Source: Ascidia mentula (taxonomy: Eukaryota > Chordata > Ascidiacea > Phlebobranchia > Ascidiidae). Taken from it: a DNA stretch of 64,000 bases. The notes beneath the pieces were generated by a model. It saw only the letters and a program-made list of their open reading frames with translations. It was not told the DNA's origin and did not search any database. The stretch covers positions 10,615,001 through 10,679,000 of the forward strand of contig OX387202.1 of assembly GCA_947561715.1 (NCBI GenBank), written 5' to 3'. A program made the position numbers and the translations under genes. Positions 23,035-35,500 of this stretch are shown piece after piece; position 1 is the stretch's first letter; every line of letters starts with the position of its first letter.

Positions 23035-26000
23035 ATGCTGAAATTATTGCTGATATTTGTGTTAATCGGATGGGCGGAAGGTGAATGTCCGGGTGAGGAC
23101 ACAAGTTTGGCCCCTCTTCCTATCACAAGTAAGTGTTGCTTTTTTGAATGAACAACTGTTCGCTTTATTTTTGTTAATAATTGTTGTTTAACTAAATTTA
23201 ACTACTTTAAGTAACTTTCTGATAAATGAACACAACTTACATTTATGCTTTGTTTTAAAGTTCACAACAATTCAAAAAACTTTAAATTTGTAACAGAAGA
23301 TGAAATGCTACCGGTTTGTCAAGTCCCATATCGTGACCCAAACTGCACTTGTCCCTCGGACATGTTCGAATGTGCTCGTCATAAGATCGGTAAAGTCGAA
23401 TCGGGTCAAACTGGATGTATTGAGTGGTCGCAGGTAAATGACGAACAAAACAACTGTGGGGATTGGAGTGATGAGTTAAGTGATGTTTGTCCTAATAAAA
23501 GATTCCAGTGCGATTGTTTTACAACAGCATGTCCCGGAAGTAATGGATGTTTGAAAAATAATGAGCAATGTGATGGAAGAATCAATTGTTTAGACGGCAG
23601 TGATGAAGTTAACTGCACTTCATGTCCAGCTGATAAGTTTGAGTGTCCATGTTACAAAACTAAAAATTGCTCCTCGCTATTTGGTGGTTGTATCTATAAA
23701 TTTTGGCAATGCGATGGATGGAATAACTGTGGAGATTGGAGTGATGAGGTTAACTGTACCTGTCCAGCTGATAGATTTGAGTGTTCATGTTACAAGACTA
23801 AAAACTGTATGTCAGGAATTGGTTGGTTCGATAAATCAGTACAATGCGATGGATTGAATGACTGTGGAGATTGGAGCGATGAGGTTAACTGTACATGTCC
23901 AGCTGATAGATTTGAATGTTTATGTTACAAGACTAAAAACTGTATGTCAGGAATTGGTTGGTTCAATAAATCAGTACAATGCGATGAATTTAATGACTGT
24001 GGAGATGGGAGTGATGAGCTTAACTGCACATTGTGTCCAGCTGATAGATTTGTGTGTTCGTGTTACAAACACAAAAATTGCTCGTCTTTGAGTGCTGGCT
24101 GCATCAGAAAATCTTTGCAATGCGATAGAATTAATAACTGCGGAGATTGGAGTGATGAGGTTAACTGCACGTATGAAGGGAAATTTGAGTGTTCTTGTGT
24201 TGGATTAAAACCGTGCCTTGGAATCGATTTAAATAGTATTGACCGATCTCTGTTGTGTGACGGAAAACCCGACTGCATTGATGGAAGTGATGAAACACAT
24301 TATAGCTGTAACTGCTCAGGTACTTCCGCTAGATGTCCATGTAGTACAAATAACACACAATGTTCGTCAAACGGAAGATGTATACCTTTTAATTGGATAA
24401 ATGATACCTTCGTAGATTGTGTTGATGAAACTGACGAAATTTGCTCATTTTTCAGCATTACGTGTCAATCTTGTCATTTGATGGCTCTAACATGCCCAAG
24501 TGAAAAGGATGCCAGAAATCTCATACATACGACTGATCCATATACGTGCAATGATGTTGTTAGTAAAACGTGCGCTACTGATGTTCATAATTGTAAAGTT
24601 GATAAAGCGATTTGTACAATTTCAACATGCAGTGAATCCTGCAAAAACGTTTTTTTCTGTGAAAACCAACAACTTATTGCAAGTGAATACTTTTGTGACA
24701 CGCAAGCTGTTTATGGCTGCAAGGACAAAAGTGACGAAATTTGTCATGGGTTTGGTTTTAAATGTTCTGGGTCAACAAGAAAAGGTGTTTGCGTTTTACC
24801 TCAAACCAACGTCTACGATTCAGTGGCTCAATGTTCTGACAGTTCAGATATTTGTTTCCTCAATGGACAGTTTAGATGTTTCCAGTGTCTGGACAGAAAA
24901 TTGATAGTTTCAATCCAGCAAGTTTGCGACGGTGTGGTGGATTGCTTCGATATGTCAGATGAATGTTTGTGTAAAGATCAAACATTGTGTTGCGATATAG
25001 TAGGAGATTGTGCACACAACCAAATGCATGGTAAGAACAGTTCAAGATTTGTGAACCGAGATAAGGTGTTGTGTAATACAAGTGTAAAATGCGTCAACCA
25101 AACTGACACAAAATATTGTCCAACTGCCACGGCATCAGTGCAAAGTGAATGTATAGCAGATGGCAGAATTTTTCTACAAAAAAATATGGGTGATGATTCG
25201 TTGTGCGTTATAGTTATGACGCAATTCTTTACATCATATGCTTCGATATGGCGAGGGATAGCTGAACTAAACTATCCTTTGTGGTGTGATAAATCTGTCA
25301 ATGACGATATCGGAGTTATCGGCGAACGTTTTTGTCCCAACAGGTTTAAGTGTTTTAGCAATGGAGAAATTAACATCGATAACCAAAGAGTCTGTGATGG
25401 AATAATTGATTGCGACGACGGATCAGATGAATTTCTAGATCTTTGTAACAATACCCGCTACTACTGCAGAAGTAAAGGAAAGATTTCCATATATGAAGAT
25501 CATGTTTGTGACGGAATAATTGAATGCGAAGACGAATCTGATGAAAGCAGGAGTCGCTGCGAAAATACCAGGTTTTATTGCACCAACAAACTTCCTTTAT
25601 CCGTTGAAATACGGCTTATACAGAACGGAATTAATGACTGCTCAGACGGAAGTGACGAAAAATGTATCAATTTGGATAGAAACGCTTTTGCAGACGTCAA
25701 CGAAATGATCGCAAACCCAATTTATCGAGGTATATTCTGGGTGACAGGCATCTTAGCAATGGGAGGGAATTCATTTGTATTTGTTACAACCACACTTGAT
25801 TTGATTAAAGTCAATAAAAATAACAATTTGTATATTAATACAAGCGTTTTTGTTCTTAATCTATGCGTTTCTGACCTTCTCATGGGAGTTTATCTACTGG
25901 CAGCCATAATACAAGCTACCAGATATTCTGGATCTTATTGTTTGTTTGATAAAGAATGGAGATCAAGTAGCTTGTGTTCAGGACTCGGGGCAGTTCAACT

Positions 26001-26874
26001 GGTATCATCAGAAGCATCAGCACTCACAATGACAGCTATGACAACATTTCGCCTGATATCGGCCTATAAACCTTTCCATATGCGAAATGTCGGTGTTACG
26101 AAAACTTTAATTGCTGAATTGTCTTGTTGGATATTAGCTATTTTGTTGGCAACCGTTCCTTTACTTAATCCAACTTCTGAGTACTTTGTAACTGATGTTT
26201 GGTTTCCAAACAACTTTTTTGAAACAGATTTTGTTTCGAGAGAAAACATGATGTTACTTGCAGAAAGAATTTCGGTATCAGAGCCAAAGTCTTGGTACGA
26301 TGTTAAGCGTACAATTGTAAGTGCCTTTCCACGTAATTCTATCAAAAGAGAGTTTGGATATTATGGTGGAACGAGCGTCTGTATGCCACGTTTGTTTGCA
26401 ACAACCAATGAGTATGCTTGGGAATATTCAACATTCCTTATTACACTTAACTTTCTCATGTTTATCTACATGGTGGTTGCTAATTTTCTTGTTTACAAGC
26501 GAAGCAACCGCATGAGAGGCTCCAGAAGAACTGGCGTCAGCTCCCAGATGCAGAAGAGAATCACCAGGTTGATTTTGACCGACTTCTGTTGCTGGATTCC
26601 AATTTGTTTCATGGGATTTTTGAGTTTTGGAGGAATGAAGATGCCAGGAGATTCTTATGTGCTGAGTGCTTGTATGTTGCTTCCAATCAACAGCGCCCTT
26701 AACCCTTTGCTCTACTCCAAATCATTAGAAGAGCTATTGTCGAAGAAAAAAGAATGGCTCGTTTCCAAAATTTCATCATTACGTACATCAAAGAGTCGTT
26801 CGTCTGAATTAAGCGTTAGATACAACCCCCGTGCTGAGCAGGATGGTGATCGAGTAATTGAGATTGTTGAATGA
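23035..26874 (+). CDS. LDLR-A multi-module rhodopsin-type GPCR (receptor copy 2), two exons
   Basis: Exon 1 is 23,035-23,128 and exon 2 is 23,261-26,874. The donor GTAAGT at 23,129 and the acceptor TTTTAAAG at 23,253-23,260 join in phase (1+2 bases), giving about 1,235 residues. I chose the start at 23,035 because it adds a signal peptide (MLKLLLIFVLIGWAEG) that the later ATG at 23,245 lacks. The large ectodomain holds about thirteen Cys-rich LDLR-A modules, recognisable by C-DG--DC-DGSDE-C endings. Modules near 23,750-24,170 are close internal repeats. Seven TM segments follow, with TM1 from about residue 856, TTFRL at the end of TM3 and NPLLYS near residue 1,179, then a basic Ser-rich tail. 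There are no leucine-rich repeats, unlike relaxin receptors and GRL101. It is probably a plasma-membrane receptor of unknown ligand. The frame is intact. Confidence 0.92.
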
Positions 26875-28650
26875 TGCGTGGAGAAGTTTTTTTCCTATCA
26901 TTATTGGTTTGAACCTAATTAACCTTCTGTAAACAATTACTACATAATTGTGGCCGAGATTGAAACAACAACTAGCCTGACAACCTTTCGAGATTCCGAA
27001 ATTTCAAACCACGCTATAAGAAAAAAATTCCATTTTTGTCTAAAATATGTTGATATCGATTTAGCAAACGTCATACTTAACAAACGTGGCAAACTTTTAT
27101 TCCGATCCAATTCAATGTTGTCTGTTCTTGTGATTTGGTTTAGTTACTATAGTGTAAAAAAACTTTCCCCGAATTTGTAAATATGTTCTCAATGTTTTGA
27201 TAATACTGTTTGCGACGAGTATGTAACTTACATTGTTTTGTAACAGAGAAATTTTATTTGTCAAAGAACTCAATTCCAGGAAATTTATATGAAAGATGTA
27301 GCAGACAAATCAGGCCCAGGGGTTCCCAACCATAATGCAACATACAGAAACAACTACAGGCAGTAATGTGTGGGCGTGCGCTTAACATTTGGGATATTTT
27401 TACGCTGTGAACAAATCTTTTTGTTGCGGTAGCAGCGCAACTCTACAGGAAGGCCGTCGGTCTGCCACAGAAGATAAAATAAAAAAACACTCCATGGCTG
27501 TCTGTCTGAAACGCACAAATCTCTTATTTTGTATTCGTGAGAAATCGTAACACTATTACGAGATTAACAGAAATCCAACAAACACACGTCACCTGCAATT
27601 GATAAAAAACAAGCTTAGGGGTGAATAAATACCGCAACACAGTATAATACATTGGCTAAGTGTTTACGAAAAAGTAATAACGACCCGCAGCACGAACGCA
27701 CGACGTCATTAAACAACATTAAAAGCAGTTGTAAAAGATGTTCTCCATCCATAAAACACAACACCAAACAAAACTGCCAGCAACTACTAACGAATTCGGG
27801 GATAATCATTTGGATGTTTATTGAGGCTTGGGTGCGGAAAAACAACTTGAAATGATCATGCGCCTTCCTGCCAGTAGGTGCGCGTTTGCAAAATGGTGGC
27901 GCAGAGCCGTCTCGTCTTTGCTTCCAAACTTTCAACACAGGTTAAACGTGGGCCAAGATAAAAGTAGAAATACGATTGCGACAACGGAAAGAGAGCTCTC
28001 TCTGACTAACATTAAGAGAATCTCGTTCCTAGCAACCACGACCGGAAGACATTGAGTAACTGCGAGTATCTCCGTGAAATAATGTCAAATGCACACGTTG
28101 GAAAGGTAAAGAGATTTTTCCTGTCTCCAAGTAGGATAAGGAATCTCAGAGACAGGATGGAAGTCTCCTTTTTCTCTACTCTGTCAGCTTTGTACTATTT
28201 TAAATAAATATTAAGAAGCAGTTCTTTGTTGAGAACGTTGGTACCATTACATAATTTTCCCCACATGAACAAGTAAACTGTGCAGGAATCTCTGTGGAAA
28301 AATGTAACTCAGTTAGGTTGCGCCGGTCAAGATATTAATTATTGGAAAAACAAAACCTTAGGTTTCCCAGTTAGTCGATATTATGATAAGAGTTACCAAG
28401 TTGTAATAATTTAACACGAAAGACGGCTGATTTGAAAACCCTCATGGCTTTGTCGGCACCCGTATTATTTATTTTGCATACATATTCTTTCGTAAATTAG
28501 GGTGACGTAAATTATTGTGGGCGCATTTTCATTTCCAGCTCCAAGTAAAAGACCTACAAGGGAGGAAGAAGCACTCTAAGGTGATTCGCAAAACAATTTC
28601 CGCTTTTTCGTCAACACCAAATCACCTTATTTAAGATGAATTTCCGAAAC
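26875..28650. repeat. 3' flank of receptor copy 2, right copy of a segmental duplication
   Basis: Non-coding sequence matching 1,147-2,990 closely, including the hAT-like CCCAGGGGTTCCCAACC motif at 27,315-27,331. The receptor 3' UTR presumably lies in the first few hundred bases. I could not fix a poly(A) site. There is no gene otherwise. Confidence 0.75.
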
Positions 28651-28905
28651 TAATAAGCGAAAGGTTTTCGAGTTAATCGCAGATATGCAGGAGCGTGGTG
28701 TTATGACCCATTCTGATTCGCCTTGGTCCAGTCCCATTGTACTGGTGCACAAAAAGGGTGGCGGTACGAGATTTTGCGTTGACTATTGTGCCCTGAACGA
28801 TTGCACATAAAAAAGTGTAGCTTGCCTCTCCCGCGAGTTGACGACAGCATTTATCAACTGTCGGGGTGTCGCTGTTTCTCTTGATTTAAATTAAGGGTAA
28901 CTCAT
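28650..28905 (+). mobile_element. Ty3/gypsy reverse-transcriptase scrap (fossil)
   Basis: Carries the reverse-transcriptase motifs SPIVLVHKKGG, TRFCVDY and LPRVDDSI of Ty3/gypsy elements in the usual order. It is a short broken remnant with no LTRs, integrase or gag nearby. The left part is shared with the scrap at 2,975-3,134, so it is older than the receptor duplication. Confidence 0.75.
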
Positions 28906-29289
28906 CACTGCTTTACCTAAATTTTGGTGTACATGTTAAAGCCACATTTCCTCCACAAACACGCCTTCGCTGCAGTTAACTGTTTCCTTGATTGTAAAAA
29001 GCTGTGATGCTTCCCTTTTTAAATGCCATTTCCAAATTGAAAATTTTTGTTCAAAAAATAACACAATAATTGATATTTTTTACATCCCGCAAACACATTC
29101 GCTATAAAAGTGCCTGAAGTCCCCCGTATATCTACACTCGCAGCATTTAGATTCAGATTGTTTTGCTAAATAAATAGTAAATATTTCCGGTATTAGTTTA
29201 CGCAGGTAAGGTATGCATTGTTGGCAGTTATGTTACTGCAGCATATATATTGGTATCTTAGTTAACTTAACAGTAAAAATCGAGATTGA
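28906..29289. other. No gene recognised
   Basis: AT-rich sequence between the gypsy scrap and the minus-strand exon. Nothing supportable was seen. Confidence 0.4.
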
Positions 29290-29291
29290 AA

Positions 29292-29537
29292 TTACAAGCA
29301 CGTATTCAGGGTCCTGGTACTGACTGAAGCACGAATCACATGGACGAAGTCTGTCGATGTTATCGGCTTTGCCACTTGAACGTTTGCTGCGGCACTCAAG
29401 TTTAGTTTGCAGTCAGCACAGCGTGGCGCAGGAATACTTCGAATTTGGTTAAAGATTGACGCGACCTTGTTTACAGGTCTTACGATCGCATGCAGTCGCC
29501 GAGTCAGTTGGTTTAACGACAAAGTAGTTGGTATCAA
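29292..29537 (-). CDS. Unrecognised-family terminal exon, copy 3
   Basis: A minus-strand open frame of 81 codons with VNKVASIFNQI, a Cys-x-x-Cys (CADC) and a SAAANVQV block, ending RTLNTCL. It aligns with the exons at 4,880-5,059 and 18,190-18,345 but is more diverged and has a longer C-terminus. The frame remains open a little further 5' on this strand, so the true exon may begin near 29,590. No start codon or signal peptide can be assigned. No hillarin/KY-like gene lies next to this copy, unlike the other two. Function unknown. Confidence 0.4.
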   Translation of the reverse strand: MIPTTLSLNQLTRRLHAIVRPVNKVASIFNQIRSIPAPRCADCKLNLSAAANVQVAKPITSTDFVHVIRASVSTRTLNTCL

Positions 29538-29779
29538 ATAATATGCAGGTAGCTCAAGTCCAGATAGGATATCGCACAGGAATAATTTTTGTACGACAAT
29601 TCAAATTTCAAGTATTTCACCATTTACGTAACATTTCGTTCACTACAAGAAATTGATATAGTTTATGCAATGGTTTCGTCATTGTAGTATTGCACCAAGC
29701 TGTTCTCGATTAGTTTGTTGATCAATGCAGTTCCGAATCGTGTGACATTTCCACTTTAAAAATATAACTGATAAACTTA

Positions 29780-31745
29780 TTTTCTTCCAACTTCTACCCT
29801 CACGCCTCCACAGTCCTATACTCGAGCTTCAAGACACTCATGGTCCCCCTCTTTCTACCCCCAAGGAACTTCTTTCCCACACCCAGCAATTCTTCGAAAC
29901 TCTCTATTCTGATCAACACCTTCCAGTACCCAACCCATCTAATTTATTTGTTAAAACTCCTTTAAAAGTAATACCAAATCAAAACCTTACAACCTTATCG
30001 ATCACACAGCACGAAGTAAGAAAACACTTTCCCTCTTTCCTTCTGTCAAACGGTCTCAGCATCGAGTTTTATTCGCTTTACTCGGACCTCATCGGGGCCA
30101 ACCTCACCCAAGCTCTCAACTTTTCTTATTTTAACTCTTACAACCACAACATAATATAAATTTTAACCGATGACATCTGACCGTGATCTATATGAAAAAC
30201 GATCCCACTCTTAAATAATTATCGACCCAATTCTCTTTTAAATACTGATCTTAAAATTCTCCACAAACTTTTGAACCTAAGACTCAAACCCTTTATACCC
30301 AAAAGTCTTTCTTCAAACCAATTCGCTGCCCCCGGCTCATCCACATCCAACGCAACTTCACTTTTACGCGATCTTCACCACCACGCATCCTCCATCAATT
30401 CGGACACTTTCTTCATTTCCCAAGATTACCAAAAAGCTTTCGATTCTGTTTCATTGTCATGGTTACTTCTCCTGTTAAATTATGGTTTAAAACTCAACCC
30501 CACCATAACCGAAGCGATTGCCATCCTTCGACCTCCCCATGAAGACCATTAAATACCCCAATAGGCGCACCATCAGACATTACCGCGACGAGGCAATCAC
30601 CTCTTTGCAATCCCGCACCAAATTTATCAGCAACCCGTTTTTACCTTTGACTCTAAATGCATTCTAATAAAAACTATACTTTTACCCCAAATTTCATACC
30701 TTGCTGAAACATACCCCTTACAACCCCAACAACAAAAACGGATCGACGGCATTGTGGTGAAGTTCGTTGTTGGCCCAAATATTCCCACATGGCCAATTAA
30801 CATCCTGGCAGCCCGTCGTAACCAAGGCGGTTACAGCGTGGCAAACATTCCCCTCTACACTGACCAATCAGCACTTCTATATTCTATCAAACAATATTAC
30901 AATCACCGCCTTTTGGAATTCCCAACTACTCCGCAACCTAAAGGGTTAAACAAATGTAATTTTGGACTTCCCCTCAGTAAACTCTTCAACCTTCGTACTA
31001 CAAATTACCTCCCACACGCAACAACACTTTCTTTCCCACTATCTATACATTCTCGACCTTCTTAATCATTTAAAACTTACCGAAACTGAACTCATGACCC
31101 CAAAACTCAAGCCCTCTATCACCGAATTATTGGCGAATCCACTGCATCCCATCCTTTCAACGATTGGTCTTAAATCCGCCAACCTATTGTCCCGAACTAC
31201 CTTAATAGTTTTAATTATCGCCTTACCCTCAAAATTCTCCATTTAAAATGCCATTACACCTATCTCGCCCTGGATCAACAACCCCACTGATACCTTTGCA
31301 ATTCTTCCTTCGAAACCTTCTCTCACCTTTTTCACAACTGTCGCTCCATTCAACCTCTTCTCACCCTAATTGGAAATATTTTTCGAACTTTAACTAACTC
31401 AAACTCTTCTCTATTTGATACACCTTTACACATCGTCTTTCCACAACTTCACAACACAACACCATATACAAAAACATTAGCAGCATTCCTTAACACCTCA
31501 CTTACAGACACTATTTGGAAAACACGGAACAGAATTAAACACGACATACAACCCATCAACGACATTTCCCGGGATTTGGTTTCATCCTTCAAAACCTTTG
31601 TACACTTTAAGGTAGCTATCCAACGAATCAGGGTCAACCTCTTTCTCGAGGAACTCTTTGCCGATGCTGTTAACGTCAAACGCAGACACCGCGCTTTAGC
31701 ACCCACCCCCGGATGACACCTACGTAAACCTTTCTCCACGTTATT
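29780..31745 (+). mobile_element. L1/Tx1-type LINE ORF2 fragment, decayed
   Basis: The order of blocks is that of an L1/Tx1-like ORF2: a linker region before the RT (KELLSHTQQFFETLYSDQ), NGLSIEFYSLYSDLIG, a SLLNTDLKILHKLLNLRLKP block, DYQKAFDSVSLSWLL (RT motif A, 30,425-30,470), a gap, then KFVVGPN and GGYSVANIPLY near 30,755-30,860, and a C-terminal region related to 19,200-19,800. The catalytic YxDD region was not found between motif A and the later blocks, so sequence is missing near 30,550. Stops and frame changes are frequent. The 5' end is truncated. It is older than, or at least more decayed than, the copy at 18,799. Confidence 0.75.
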
Positions 31746-32156
31746 ACCTGGTTGCGTTTTCGCCGTTCTTTTATATTGTATATATTACCTGATTTGCAAC
31801 AAAAAACTTGTAACTTTATGACTATCAACTTAAATTTATGATAATAGGCATGTAGTTACAAATACTGGCAATAAGCCAGAACTATCGACAATTCCTTGCC
31901 TTAGCGCCCAACTTTGGAGTATACTGTAAGAGTTGTTTTACCACTTTTTGTCAATGATCGTCAACCCAATTTTGCGTACTTGTATTTGTTGTCTTATTGT
32001 TTATTTTTCGTTATTGTCCGATATTCGTGGAGTATTTTGGTTCCTCGAATAACATAGTCACAGTGTATTTGATAAAAAGTGCTGGTTTAAAACCGATTTC
32101 TAGTAAATATGGCGGCCTTGGCTTTTCTTTACGACGCTTACGCCAGTGATTCTGGT
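31746..32156. other. No gene recognised
   Basis: Sequence downstream of the LINE with stops in all frames. Nothing supportable was seen. Confidence 0.4.
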
Positions 32157-32357
32157 GGCAACTGTCAAATTTGATGAATTAATGTTTATATTTACATGGA
32201 TTATCAACATAAAGCATGGAAACGGTTGCATGCGATATTACAACAACGACATGATATACAAGGAATGACAAAACGGAATATGTTGTCAATATCTAACTGA
32301 AACTTTGACATAATTCTATGGAAGAAGTGGTATCCGAAACGTGCAAAATGTAATAAT
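32157..32357. repeat. Dispersed repeat of about 190 bp, copy 1
   Basis: Starts near CAACTGTCAAATTTGATG and ends near AAAATGTAATAATA. It is nearly identical, apart from a short indel, to 63,365-63,545 in the same orientation. Length and dispersal fit a SINE or a small non-autonomous element, but no tRNA-like promoter boxes or clear terminal repeats were identified. Confidence 0.7.
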
Positions 32358-32501
32358 ACCATGATAACAACAAAAATGTGTAGTTTCTGCTATAAACGGA
32401 TTTGTGGAATAAATTCGTTTTGGTATAATTGTTTTCTGTTATTTACGATTTAAAGACTTTTTTAAAACAGGTGAAAGTATTTACAATGACCTCTCCAACA
32501 T

Positions 32502-35500
32502 TTATTCGCATTTCACTTTCATCTTGGAGCTCATAATTTTTCCATAACTGGATTTCCATTTCCACCAAGTCATAGTGTTGATACCAGTAGAAGTTCTCGA
32601 CCACGGACCATTAAGGCGGGCATATCCACAAGCACGATGCCACCAACCTCCACCATCAGTCACAGCACAATTACCTACCGACCTCCTGCAATTACAATTA
32701 GAGGATTGTCAACAACTCTGTGTTACAACTTATTTAAAATCAGTTAAAAGTTGTGTTTAATTAAAACTTTAACGCAAACCCCATGTTTCAGAGCAATTGA
32801 TTTTTACAATTGTTGATTTAGGGTAGGCGGTTAACATTGTCAACGAAAATCAACTATTTAAGGAAATGCATTTTATCTTTTTTAGCACAACTCGATTTAC
32901 TTCGTTAGTAAAACAGAAATATAATCAGACACGTTGTATTATTATTACTTACCTATCATTGTCTCTGTTGCGAGTTGTAAATCTCATCCCGTTATTAGTG
33001 TGCGACCCCACAGTGATGGAATCTCCTATATTCCCCGAATATCCGGATATAGTAATTCTGTAAGAACTTTCTTTGTCGCCAATGCTGAAAGTACTAAAAA
33101 CAACAATGTAATAATGTTTGATTTTATGCAAAGTAATTCAAATAACTACGGATAATTTGTTGTTTTAAATCAATCCACTTACATTGGTTTGTTGCTCATG
33201 GAAATGATTGTTGAAAATAAAACACTTTATGACGTAATAAACGACATGTGTCATACATTGTGTCGTGTTGTGTTCTGTGGGATAATTATTTGCCAACTAA
33301 GCAATAAACACAGAGTGGGATTAGAAGTTTTAAGAAGATAACAGAGATATTTTTCAACTTTAAGTTCACAAACGACTTGAGGTCCATTTTTTAGCAACCT
33401 GAAACCTGTTCCATTTAAATAAGATGCCAATCGAGCATACGATGCTGACATTGCAAGATGCATTAGGAATATCTTGCAGGAAAAGCAAAAGTTAGACGAG
33501 TTTTTGCCGAGACTATTCTGTAACCCGCATTTAACTATGTTGTTTGTGACCGAATTTCTACATGTGTCCGATCCTACGTCACTGGCAGGGGACGTGTGCC
33601 TCGGTGTAACGTTTCTTAAAGGCGATTACAAAGAGACTTTACTGTAGCTGAAGAACAAACCGGATAATCTAACTTTCCAGTCAAGATGCAACGTTTTGGC
33701 AAAGGACAGTACTTGACACTCAAGATTTTACCACGAGTTGGACAACAACGACCGCATAAATTCATCTGGGCAACAGACTTTCCTGCAACACTGCGATTAT
33801 CGCGTATGACAGTGGTTCTGAACCTTTTTTATCTCATTTCCCACTTTCAGTGAAAACGGAATCTTTATTTCCCACTTGTGTTTACATTGTTTAACTAAGA
33901 ATTTATTTATGGTATTTTCGCTATATCTGTTATACTTTTTTAACTTTTTCTACCGCATGGCATTACCGATTACCAATAAGTGTACAACACACAGTGAATA
34001 CAGATCATTATATTTCTCTCTCGACTACTTTCTGTATTTCGGTGGAGACTAATTATTCTTGCATAGAGGCCCAACAATATCCAATCAACCACGTAACGGC
34101 CAGCAGCTAACCCAGGGGTGGGCAAAGAGAACACAGAGTGTTTACACTATACAACTTATACACTGGCAATCAAGTTGCGCCAGCGTCTTGCACGTCGCGA
34201 TTACGGGACTTTGGTTGCCTCATTCAAAACATTGGGAGCCGAGCATGTTGGCCAGAAAATCGAAATTTCAAACACTGGATCATGCATGGGTGTTATGTGG
34301 AGAACATAATAATCTTTTTATACGATATATCGATGCGGGACACAGCACTAATACTCACTGGATTGCTGCCACCAATTGTCAAACTGTTTGGCCGTGGTTA
34401 ATTTCGCTTGAACTGTCTTCCAGATGCCTACGCTTCAGAGGATTTGGAATCAAGGGAAAGAAAATTTTCTGCAGCCACGTACATTCTCTAAACGCGAAAA
34501 GGTGGCGTACGATCAAATCCGAGCCCCACTGAGTTCGGTCCCGGCAATCCGCGATCTAGCGATTGCGCAAACCTCAAGAGCGGTGATGTGGGGTTGTTAC
34601 GAGTTGATTACCATCCCTATGTGTGTGCGGTATCTTAACTTTTTGTTTTATAATTATTTCGAACCGAACAGATACATTGAAACACAGCAAGAATATTCTG
34701 TGTTGCTTCACACTTAAATCCCGATTTTGGGGAATCTGACGTAACAAGGGGGGTATTCCCTTTTATTTTTTGTTATGACGACCTGGCAGCATGGGGTAAA
34801 TTATCGGTGGAATAATGACATTAAATTGAAAACGTTAAATACGTCATAGTCTTACCTATACTCGGCAAATCCTTCACTTCCGAAAAAATCCTGGAGGTCA
34901 ATACCAAGGCGACATCTAGTGGACGCACTGGTGATTTGATGCAGTTTCTCCAAACCTGATAAAATTTGTTCGTTGTAAAAATATTGCTGAAAACACTGGA
35001 ATTTAAATTGGATTAACTGATACTATTATATTGAATCTAGGATTGTTAGCGTGCTTGAAACGTTTTGCTTTGTAGGCCTGCATATTAACTGGGTGTGCAG
35101 TACTTATCACAAACCGTTCGGTAAATGAGTACATGCATTCAACCTAAAACAAACAATTATGCAAAGTTTTGTGACATTTGTACTTAGTTTCTGTTTAAAC
35201 TTGTAAGACGTTATGGATTGCTTTGTTGGAATACAAACCCATCCAAAATTCTGTAGTTAGATCCCCAAACCCGTTCTTGTAATCCACCCAATCTCTATCG
35301 AAACTCACAGATCCATCATAACGACGCTGGAACACCTGATCATAACTTTATTATCAGCCACAAACACTCGAAACGCGGCAATGATAACGACTTGCCAATG
35401 CCTGCTCACATACTGTCAGTGTCCAATCAACACGCTCCACGTCATGTGAAAGAGCGCAATCTTTCAAGACGTTTTAGCTTAAAGGTTGCAATGGATAGAA

